Assembly: GCA_014377395.1 (NCBI GenBank)
Contig: JACMPS010000303.1
Span: 1-5,334 of the forward strand
DNA: 5,334 nt
Direction of reading: 5' to 3'
Origin: Chthonomonadaceae bacterium
Lineage (GTDB): Bacteria > Armatimonadota > Chthonomonadetes > Chthonomonadales > Chthonomonadaceae
Under the pieces are notes generated by a model. The model had not been told where the DNA came from. It saw only the letters and a list, made by a program, of their open reading frames with translations, and searched no databases. The translations under genes were made by a program, and so were the position numbers. Positions 1-4,729 of this stretch are shown piece by piece (within the stretch, counting starts at the first letter, position 1; every line of letters starts with the position of its first letter).

Positions 1-1
1 C

Positions 2-568
2 GGCTACACAGCGAATGTCACCGGGCAAGTTACCACCGTGACTTCGACGGGAACCGTGGGTGTGGGCAACGCAAAAGTTACGATAGCAGGAGCTTCCACA
101 ACGACGAACGCCAGTGGACAGTTTACGCTCAGTGGGCTTCCGGTTGGGGTAGGGAACGTTCCTGGCTCTCTTGTGGGCAGTGTCGAGGCATTGGGCTTCG
201 AGACGCTTCAGGTCACTGCCGAAACAATCCGCTTCCCTCTGATTGCAGGAAACAATGCGCTCTCCGCGTTTTTGATTCAGCGACCTTCAGGCTCGGTTCC
301 TCTGCCACCCTACACGATCATCGGCAAGGTGACTTCAAGTGGGGTTGCGTTGCCGGGAGCGACAGTACGGCTGAGCAATATCGGTAACAATATCGGAACG
401 ACGACAACCGACGCAAACGGGATGTATACGTTCTGGGTGGTTCCGGGAGATTACACAGTCACCGCCTCGAAACTGGGTTCCACGGACGCCTCAGCCACCA
501 CGACCCTTGCCCGGGTTGACGTTCCCGTCACCGTGCCGACGATTAATCTCATCTTCGGGGGACTTTAG
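2..568 (+). CDS. Carboxypeptidase-regulatory-like domain protein, 3' fragment
   Basis: This is the C-terminal 188 residues of a larger protein; the frame is open to the left edge and no start is visible. The GTG at 38 lies inside a domain and is not a credible start. Two beta-sandwich repeats of the carboxypeptidase regulatory-like type can be seen. The first runs from about the edge to residue 95, with VTGQV, then NAKVTIAG, TTTNASGQFTLSGLPVG. The second runs from about residue 104 to the end, with IIGKVTSSGVALPGATVRLS, TTTDANGMYTF, VVPGDYTVTASKLG. The spacing of GxV, GAxV, T(D/N)AxGxYxF and PGxYxVxAS is typical of this fold. Such domains usually sit in secreted or surface proteins as structural or binding modules, and no catalytic residues are seen. 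The protein stops right after the last strand (NLIFGGL). TAG is at 566-568, nine bases before a large hairpin. The fold assignment is firm, but the role of the whole protein cannot be told. Confidence 0.8.
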   Translation, partial: GYTANVTGQVTTVTSTGTVGVGNAKVTIAGASTTTNASGQFTLSGLPVGVGNVPGSLVGSVEALGFETLQVTAETIRFPLIAGNNALSAFLIQRPSGSVPLPPYTIIGKVTSSGVALPGATVRLSNIGNNIGTTTTDANGMYTFWVVPGDYTVTASKLGSTDASATTTLARVDVPVTVPTINLIFGGL

Positions 569-577
569 AGAAGAAAG

Positions 578-629
578 GAAAGTGTCAAGTGTTGAGTCCA
601 CCTGCGTGGACTCAACACTTGACACTTTC
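578..629. terminator. 24-bp perfect hairpin between converging genes, probable bidirectional terminator
   Basis: Bases 578-601 are perfectly complementary to 606-629, with a CTGC loop at 602-605. The stem begins nine bases after the stop of the + gene and ends three bases before the stop of the converging - gene. Both flanks are pyrimidine-rich on the exiting strand (TTTCTTCTT on +, TTTCCTTTCTTCT on -), which is acceptable though not ideal for an intrinsic terminator. The inner part contains the word AGTGTTGAG on the left and its complement CTCAACACT on the right. The same word occurs in every other intergenic gap here, so this may be a repeat family member as well as a terminator. Confidence 0.8.
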
Positions 630-632
630 TTC

Positions 633-1523
633 TTATGGCTTCACGGGCGGAAGAGGAACATTGTGTGCGGGAGGAGCAAAGTAGGCTTTCGCCAACATTC
701 CGAGATTCGCGCCCCACAGGGCGAGTTCGTCCTCCCATTTGTCCAGTACCACCTCAAGAATCACTCCCGCCATTTCATCGGTTGAGTTCTCTCCGTTTTT
801 GACGCGGATCGGGGGGATCGAGGGATTGTGCGGGTTCTCCGCCGAGTTGTCGTGCGTCCACACCCCTTTCAGTTTTGTTCCCCTGACGAGTTTGATCGGT
901 GTTTTGAGGCGGTAGGTTCCCTGCCAGTTGATGTCCCAATTCTTGACCCAGATCAGCGGAATGACTTTGCCGTCGGGAGTTTCGGCGTGAATCCTGTTTT
1001 CACGCCCGATGATGTGCATATGCGGCATAATCCCAGAGACTTCCAGATCACAGGGCAACACATAATCGGCAGTTTCGACGAGTTGTTTTTCTCCTGCAGG
1101 GATGTCTATGTTCAGGACTCCCATAAGGACGACGGAACCTCGGCGAGTGGGGGCTTTGTCGGTGAAGTAAATCCCGATTTCGGATTTATCGCTCTCCGGT
1201 TTGCCGGAAGGGTGGTAGTGCATCGAGAAAACCACATCGGTTTTTTTTGAGAGTTTCGAGGCGGTTCCCTCGGTGTAGAATTTCGGAATGTCGCCGGGGG
1301 TGTAGCCACCCAGCGAACTGCTCGGCGTGAATCCCATGCCGCCATAGCCGGGGTAGCCGTCTTCTGCGTTACCGTCTTTCAAGTCCAGTTTGCGGGCTTC
1401 CCCTTTGTCGTCAGTCATCAGGATAACGTGATGAACGATTTTCGCGTTGCCGGGGTGAAACTCCATGCCCCTCACCCATTTGTCGGCGGGTAAGTTAATT
1501 GGCACGACAAGGTTGCGATACAT
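633..1523 (-). CDS. Copper type II monooxygenase-like domain, C-terminal part of a TGA-split gene
   Basis: This 296-residue frame begins at an ATG six bases after the TGA that ends the cytochrome part (1530-1958), in the same frame. The natural gene is therefore probably 633-1958. The protein resembles the peptidylglycine/ascorbate-dependent copper type II monooxygenase fold. Candidate CuH ligands are the His pair at 31-32 (KIVHHVIL) and a His in SMHYHP (102 or 104). Candidate CuM ligands are H168 and H170 in MPHMH, and M251 in STDEM. WQGTYRL (200-206) and HDNSAENPHNP (224-234) are also typical of bacterial haem c / Cu monooxygenase proteins. All expected metal ligands are present, so this half shows no decay. 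It has no signal peptide of its own and no good Shine-Dalgarno before 1523, only AAAAGAT. If made alone it would stay in the cytoplasm, where this chemistry is unlikely. The true substrate is unknown. An A8 run on the coding strand (1241-1248 on +) encodes part of SKKT. TAA is the stop, followed at once by the 578-629 hairpin. Confidence 0.75.
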   Translation of the reverse strand: MYRNLVVPINLPADKWVRGMEFHPGNAKIVHHVILMTDDKGEARKLDLKDGNAEDGYPGYGGMGFTPSSSLGGYTPGDIPKFYTEGTASKLSKKTDVVFSMHYHPSGKPESDKSEIGIYFTDKAPTRRGSVVLMGVLNIDIPAGEKQLVETADYVLPCDLEVSGIMPHMHIIGRENRIHAETPDGKVIPLIWVKNWDINWQGTYRLKTPIKLVRGTKLKGVWTHDNSAENPHNPSIPPIRVKNGENSTDEMAGVILEVVLDKWEDELALWGANLGMLAKAYFAPPAHNVPLPPVKP

Positions 1524-1529
1524 ATCTTT

Positions 1530-1532
1530 TCA
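1530..1532 (-). other. In-frame TGA splitting the cytochrome c / monooxygenase gene
   Basis: On the minus strand the frame reads ...A-I-P-A-D, TGA, K-D-M-Y-R-N-L-V-V-P... without any frame shift. In family members, as I recall them, this linker reads roughly PADG-x-D-x-YRN, so the TGA stands where a glycine is expected. A single G-to-T change from GGA would create it. Reading through would give a 441-residue protein with both domains intact. TGA as a sense codon is unlikely, because mutL next door ends with TGA directly after the canonical FKR(A) C-terminus. Selenocysteine is unlikely too, since the expected residue is not Cys. Confidence 0.75.
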
Positions 1533-1958
1533 ATCTGCGGGAATGGCATAAGATTTCGGCATTTTTATAATCATATCAGGCTTGCCAAGCCTCCAGCCGG
1601 AGGGAAAAGAGGGAAGGGGAGGGGCACCTCTACAGTCACCTTCGGAGGCTCCCGTGTCTGCCCACCGCTTGAGGACTGCAATTTCGGGGTCGGTCAGGCG
1701 TCGCTCATCCCGGAAACTTCCGTAGCCATGCACGGCACTCCAGGGGGGCATCACGCGCTTTTGCGTGATCTCTGCGATCTGCCGTGAACGCTTTTTCGCA
1801 TCGGTATAGGTTTTCAGAGAGAAGGGCGCAACCTCTCCTTCTCGGTGACACGGAGTACAGTTTTTGTAGAGAATAGGGGCGACATCACGAGCGAATGTGA
1901 CCTTCGGGGGAGCCGAAGAGGGCGTGAGTGCCGTCAACAAACCAAAAATGGGAATCAT
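1530..1958 (-). CDS. Cytochrome c domain, N-terminal part of a TGA-split monooxygenase
   Basis: This 142-residue product ends at the in-frame TGA. It starts at an ATG with a strong Shine-Dalgarno (AGGAGG, seven bases upstream). Residues 1-16 (IPIFGLLTALTPSSA) could be a short export signal, though its n-region has no positive charge. The haem c motif CTPCH is at 34-38 after FARDVAPILYKNC, and KRVMPPW (68-73) supplies M70 as the probable distal haem ligand. The tail RRLTDPEIAVLKRWADTGASEGD (86-108) is typical of this small cytochrome family, and the following linker ends at KPDMIIKMPKSYAIPAD. In related proteins the haem domain is joined to a copper type II monooxygenase, and that domain follows here in the same frame (633-1523). 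The inferred role is periplasmic electron delivery to the copper centre. With the TGA read as stop, the product would be a free monohaem cytochrome. The gene may be a very recent pseudogene, or the TGA may be an assembly or sequencing error. Confidence 0.75.
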   Translation of the reverse strand: MIPIFGLLTALTPSSAPPKVTFARDVAPILYKNCTPCHREGEVAPFSLKTYTDAKKRSRQIAEITQKRVMPPWSAVHGYGSFRDERRLTDPEIAVLKRWADTGASEGDCRGAPPLPSFPSGWRLGKPDMIIKMPKSYAIPAD

Positions 1959-1963
1959 GGTCT

Positions 1964-1971
1964 AACCTCCT
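1964..1971 (-). promoter_or_regulatory. Strong Shine-Dalgarno of the cytochrome / monooxygenase gene
   Basis: The minus strand reads AGGAGGTT, with seven bases between AGGAGG and the ATG at 1958. This is a near-perfect anti-16S match and fixes the start of the cytochrome part. I could not identify a convincing -35/-10 pair in the 1972-2010 stretch upstream, which is AT-rich. Confidence 0.85.
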
Positions 1972-2010
1972 GATTTTTAGGACGTATTTTCTCAAATGAT
2001 GTGACGCGAG

Positions 2011-2036
2011 AAGTGTTGAGTCCACAGAGGTGGACT
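2011..2036 (-). terminator. Intergenic hairpin element, copy 2, downstream of mutL
   Basis: On + this reads AAGTGTTGAGTCCAC (2011-2025), loop AGAG, then GTGGACT (2030-2036), giving a 7-bp stem with a 4-nt loop. Bases 2011-2025 are identical to 587-601 of the large hairpin, but here the right arm does not extend beyond GTGGACT. It starts 29 bases after the mutL stop, so on the minus strand a hairpin is followed by CTCAACACTTC. There is no U run, so if it terminates mutL it is not a textbook intrinsic terminator. Confidence 0.55.
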
Positions 2037-2065
2037 AAGAGGGAAGGGCAACAAGGACTTTCCCC

Positions 2066-4021
2066 TCATGCCCTCTTGAATTGCTTATCCAATTCGTGAA
2101 AGCCAATCGTGACGACGATAGGACGACCATGCGGACAGAGATACGGGTTTTCGGTGTCGGCGAGCTGTTCGAGGAGGGCTTGCATCTCGTGGATCGTGAG
2201 TGGATCGCCTGCTTTCACGGCGAGTTTGCAGGCGTTGGTAATCGTGACGTGTTCCTGCTGAACGATGAGACGGCGGGACACGCTCTGGTTGATCAGTTCG
2301 TCCACCATGTCCCGAAAGATTTTCTCGTAGGGCTTTGTCACCAGCATTGCAGGAATGGAACGCACTACGAAACTTTCTCCGCCAAAGGGTGCCACATCCC
2401 AGCCATTGATCTTGAAGGTTTCGAGATGCTCCGTCAGCAGGGTTGCCTCCCGACGCGACAGGTTAAGGGTGAGCGGAACTGCCAGATGTTGCACTGGGAT
2501 GCCGTTTGAGAACCGTAGCACCGTCAGCCGCTCGTACAGCACCCGCTCATGGGCAACGTGCTGATCCACCACCGCAATGCCATTCGGCGTCAATGCGATG
2601 ATGTACGTGTTTCGTGCCTGACCCAGTACTTTGAACTCGCGCAACTGCTCGGCAAAGGGTTTCGGCTTTGTGGGAACGGTAAGCACTTCTTCGCCTGACT
2701 CGCTCGGATCGGGACAGGTGGAAGAGAACTCGGAAGCGGAAAGAGGCATCAAAGAAGAGGGGAACGCCCTTTCGCCGAGAGTTCCCGTATTGTCTTGTCC
2801 CTGTTCACTATGATGATTATGATGATCCGGTACAAATTCCGGCATGGAAGAAGAGGATGCAAAGTTCCCCGAATTGCCGAAAGCCCGATCCGCAAACGCA
2901 TCGAACGGCGAGAACTTCAAGGCACTCTGGACGGGCATAGGATCGAACGCCTGAGAGAGAGAAGTCACCTCGGTTTCAGCACTACTCATCGGAATCAGGA
3001 CTTGTGGGGTGATTGTCGGGACAATGCCGTAAGCGAGAAGAGCCGTCTTGACCGCCTGACTGACGGCGTGATGCAGGTCTCCGTCGCGGGTGAACTTAAC
3101 TTCGGTCTTAGTGGGATGAACGTTGACATCCACAAGATCGGGCGGAATTTCGATGAAGACCGTTGCGATTGGATAGCGGCTGTCGGGGGTAAGATTTCGC
3201 ACGGCGTCTTCAAGGGCATGACCGAGCATCCGGTTTTTGATCGGGCGTCCATTCACGTAAAAGAGTTCGTGGGAGCGTCCGGGACGGGAAATGTCGGGAG
3301 TGGCAATAAAGCCGGAAACTTTGAGTTCTCCGTTTTCGTGGGAAAGCGGGATCATTTTCTTGGCGATCTCACGCCCCCACACCGCCGCAAGAGCTGCAAG
3401 CGGTTCGCCCGTTCCCGGTGTCGAAAAGACTTCGTGAGTGCCGTGTTTTACCCGAAACCCGATCTGAGGATTGGCAAGCGCGAGTTGACCGATCAAGTCG
3501 AGGGCACGGGAAAGTTCCGCCGAATTGGACTTCAAGAATTTCAATCGAGCGGGAGTGTTGAAAAACAGGTCCGCCACTTCAATCGTGGTGCCGTCTCGTG
3601 AGGCGACTTCCTCCACACCGATGAGATCACCGCCGTCAATCGAGATTTGAGTGCCACTGATTTCGTCGTGCGGCTTTGTCGTGATCGTCATTTTCGAGAC
3701 GGAGGCAATCGAAGGGATCGCTTCTCCTCGAAAGCCGAGGGTGCGTATGGCAAAGAGGTCTTCCGCCGTTTTGATCTTGGAGGTAGCGTGTCGGTGAAGG
3801 GCGAGAATGGCGTCGTTGCGGGTCATTCCGATGCCGTTGTCGGAGATCAGGATGCGGGTTTTACCGCCTTCCTCCAATCCAATCGTGATCTGTGTTGCCC
3901 CTGCGTCTATCGCGTTCTCGACCAATTCCTTGACGGCGGACGCCGGACGCTCCACGACCTCACCTGCCGCAATCCGGTTTGCGGTATTGTCATCTAAAAG
4001 TAGAACTCTGTCTATCGCCAT
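2066..4021 (-). CDS. mutL: DNA mismatch repair protein MutL (endonuclease type)
   Basis: This is a 651-residue MutL, which couples mismatch recognition by MutS to strand incision and removal. The N-terminal GHKL ATPase has ELVENAIDAGA (32-42, with E35 as the general base and N36 binding Mg), DNGIGM (61-66), TLGFRGEA (94-101) and FFNTPAR (153-159). DVNVHPTKTEVKF (298-310) closes the transducer domain. Residues about 340-455 are a poorly conserved linker with a His-rich patch (DHHNHH, 399-404). The C-terminal domain carries the nuclease motif DQHVAHERVLYE (486-497, the DQHA-x2-E-x4-E pattern with Ala to Val), plus ACKLAVKAG (597-605) and CPHGRP (629-634). This is therefore the self-nicking form found in bacteria without MutH. 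QHLAVP (511-516) resembles the beta-clamp-binding motif of Bacillus MutL. The ATG at 4021 is chosen because MAIDRVLLLDDNTANRIAAGEVVERP is the canonical N-terminus; the 44 codons upstream are non-homologous and contain the promoter. No Shine-Dalgarno is seen. mutS is not in the window. Confidence 0.97.
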   Translation of the reverse strand: MAIDRVLLLDDNTANRIAAGEVVERPASAVKELVENAIDAGATQITIGLEEGGKTRILISDNGIGMTRNDAILALHRHATSKIKTAEDLFAIRTLGFRGEAIPSIASVSKMTITTKPHDEISGTQISIDGGDLIGVEEVASRDGTTIEVADLFFNTPARLKFLKSNSAELSRALDLIGQLALANPQIGFRVKHGTHEVFSTPGTGEPLAALAAVWGREIAKKMIPLSHENGELKVSGFIATPDISRPGRSHELFYVNGRPIKNRMLGHALEDAVRNLTPDSRYPIATVFIEIPPDLVDVNVHPTKTEVKFTRDGDLHHAVSQAVKTALLAYGIVPTITPQVLIPMSSAETEVTSLSQAFDPMPVQSALKFSPFDAFADRAFGNSGNFASSSSMPEFVPDHHNHHSEQGQDNTGTLGERAFPSSLMPLSASEFSSTCPDPSESGEEVLTVPTKPKPFAEQLREFKVLGQARNTYIIALTPNGIAVVDQHVAHERVLYERLTVLRFSNGIPVQHLAVPLTLNLSRREATLLTEHLETFKINGWDVAPFGGESFVVRSIPAMLVTKPYEKIFRDMVDELINQSVSRRLIVQQEHVTITNACKLAVKAGDPLTIHEMQALLEQLADTENPYLCPHGRPIVVTIGFHELDKQFKRA

Positions 4022-4030
4022 AATGAGGAA

Positions 4031-4059
4031 AGTGTACCACATACGGGGGACAGTGTCAT
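4031..4059 (-). promoter_or_regulatory. Predicted sigma70-type promoter of mutL
   Basis: On the minus strand the sequence is ATGACA (4059-4054, 5 of 6 to the -35 consensus), a 17-base spacer, then TACACT (4036-4031, 4 of 6 to the -10 consensus). TGG precedes the -10, which fits an extended -10. The last base of the -10 is nine bases before the mutL ATG, so transcription would start about two to four bases before the ATG, giving a virtually leaderless message. That agrees with the absence of a Shine-Dalgarno (the region reads TTCCTCATT). This is seen by eye only. Confidence 0.5.
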
Positions 4060-4071
4060 AGTCAAATATTG

Positions 4072-4097
4072 AGTGTTGAGAAGAAGTTTTTCTTCTC
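4072..4097 (-). terminator. Intergenic hairpin element, copy 3, downstream of the unknown gene
   Basis: On + it reads AGTGTTGAG (4072-4080), AAGAA, loop GTTT (4086-4089), TTCTT, CTC. The stem is GAGAAGAA (4078-4085) against TTCTTCTC (4090-4097), eight perfect pairs. The geometry matches copies 1 and 2, but the five-base arms are entirely different while still complementary. It lies 59 bases after the stop of the gene at 4157-4606 and just upstream of the mutL promoter. It could end transcription of that gene and insulate mutL. Confidence 0.5.
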
Positions 4098-4102
4098 TTC
4101 GT

Positions 4103-4149
4103 TCGCCTCCACCCCCAACTCCTCCCCCGAAAAAGCCGGGAGAGGGGAG
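4103..4149 (+). repeat. GC-rich interspersed repeat, copy A
   Basis: Two blocks, 4103-4118 (TCGCCTCCACCCCCAA) and 4132-4149 (AAAGCCGGGAGAGGGGAG), recur in inverted orientation at 4683-4717. The 13 bases between the blocks (CTCCTCCCCCGAA, with neighbouring As) are reduced to a single base in the other copy. The segment can fold imperfectly (CTCC..CCCG against CGGG..GGGG). CTCTCCCGG-type repeats of this look are common intergenic filler in many bacterial genomes. No coding is seen in it. Confidence 0.6.
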
Positions 4150-4156
4150 CCAAACC

Positions 4157-4606
4157 CTACTCATAACCCTCTCCTATTGATTTGCGATCCATAAGTTCTT
4201 GAGACCACTCCTTTGAATTGAGGAAAAGCCATTCGACTGAGTGGGAACTGGCTCCCTTGCTGTGATCGAGAATTGTGATGGAGAGCGTGAAGAGTTGGTC
4301 TTCAGGGGGGAGGGAGGGTAACTCGAATACATAGAGTTGAGGGTCGGATGAATACCCCCCGTAAGGATAATTCGTGCGTAGGAAAAGTTGAGTTATTTGA
4401 CCCTGAGAGTCGGTGATCCACCCATCTAAAACAGAGAACATCCTAGAGTTTCGCCTCAGTGATCTTCGGTACATCCAGAACATCAGTGAGGTTGTCGCTG
4501 AGGTGAATTGTTCAGATTCATTTGCAATTTTGTGTTCTAAACCGAAAGTGACCTGCAAGATTCTCACCTGCGATCCATCCGACAGGTCATGCCATCTATC
4601 CTTCAT
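4157..4606 (-). CDS. Hypothetical protein, unrecognised
   Basis: This encodes a 149-residue protein of unknown family. The ATG at 4606 is preferred over the TTG three bases upstream, because a good Shine-Dalgarno (GAGGAG) lies eight bases before it. The protein begins MKDRWHDLSDGSQVRILQVTFGLEH and has no signal peptide or membrane segment. Residues about 38-60 are basic (FWMYRRSLRRNSR). Alternating hydrophobic stretches (QITQLFLRTN, QLYVFELPSLP, LFTLSITILDH, VEWLFLNS) suggest a mostly beta fold. No catalytic motif is recognised. The gene is poorer in GC than its neighbours: 78 of 180 bases at 4381-4560, against 33 of 60 in a mutL stretch at 3181-3240. It is flanked by inverted copies of a GC-rich repeat (4103-4149 and 4683-4717). 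That could mean recent acquisition, but no transposase or target duplication is visible. It is probably transcribed alone. That it is a real gene rests on the Shine-Dalgarno, its length and the absence of a better frame. Confidence 0.6.
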   Translation of the reverse strand: MKDRWHDLSDGSQVRILQVTFGLEHKIANESEQFTSATTSLMFWMYRRSLRRNSRMFSVLDGWITDSQGQITQLFLRTNYPYGGYSSDPQLYVFELPSLPPEDQLFTLSITILDHSKGASSHSVEWLFLNSKEWSQELMDRKSIGEGYE

Positions 4607-4614
4607 CAAAAATT

Positions 4615-4620
4615 CTCCTC
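4615..4620 (-). promoter_or_regulatory. Shine-Dalgarno of the hypothetical gene
   Basis: The minus strand reads GAGGAG, eight bases before the ATG at 4606 and five before the alternative TTG at 4609. The spacing favours the ATG. Further upstream, TTAACA (5 of 6 to the -35 consensus) lies 17 bases before TTTATG. The latter is a poor -10, so no promoter is called. Confidence 0.65.
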
Positions 4621-4650
4621 TTCATAAACACTTTAGCGAGAAGATTGTTA

Positions 4651-4659
4651 AGCGTTGAG
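4651..4659 (-). repeat. Degenerate copy of the intergenic nine-base word
   Basis: On + it reads AGCGTTGAG, one base away from AGTGTTGAG of the other copies. It lies 70 bases after the stop of the DHDPS-family gene. The bases that should form the right arm (4669-4673) do not pair with AAGGA (4660-4664), so there is no conserved hairpin. It may be a decayed copy or a chance match. Confidence 0.3.
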
Positions 4660-4682
4660 AAGGAAACAGTCCCCTGCATTGA

Positions 4683-4717
4683 CTCCCCTCTCCCGGCTTT
4701 CTTGGGGGTGGGGGCGA
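4683..4717 (-). repeat. GC-rich interspersed repeat, copy B (inverted relative to A)
   Basis: The complement of 4683-4700 is identical over 18 bases to 4132-4149, and the complement of 4702-4717 matches 4103-4118 at 15 of 16. Copy B lacks the 13-base centre of copy A. It begins 12 bases after the stop of the DHDPS-family gene. Relative to the gene it follows, its orientation is opposite to that of copy A, so it does not behave as a directional terminator. Confidence 0.6.
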
Positions 4718-4729
4718 GTTCCCTTTCCG

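Noticed and set aside
1241..1248. Run of eight T on + (A8 in the monooxygenase coding strand), a possible slippage or phase-variation site
   Set aside because: The frame is intact through it and it encodes the expected SKKT. A single A8 run without a frameshifted partner is not evidence of switching.
828..1250. Open frame of 140 codons on + opposite the copper monooxygenase
   Set aside because: The opposite strand has clear family motifs and metal ligands, and this frame has none. It is a shadow.
1530..1532. TGA as a reassigned glycine codon (code 25) or selenocysteine
   Set aside because: mutL ends with TGA at the canonical C-terminus, and reading on would run through the intergenic hairpin into the next gene. 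The position is not a Cys site, and no selenocysteine insertion hairpin was evident.
2795..3601. Long open frame on + (268 codons) opposite mutL
   Set aside because: It lies wholly antisense to the conserved ATPase-to-linker part of mutL, has low-complexity Arg/Gly-rich composition and no recognisable domain. It is a by-product of mutL codon use.
4103..4149. G-rich minus strand of repeat A as a G-quadruplex
   Set aside because: Its G tracts are irregular and interrupted, and repeat B, which is related, lacks the central part. There is too little support.
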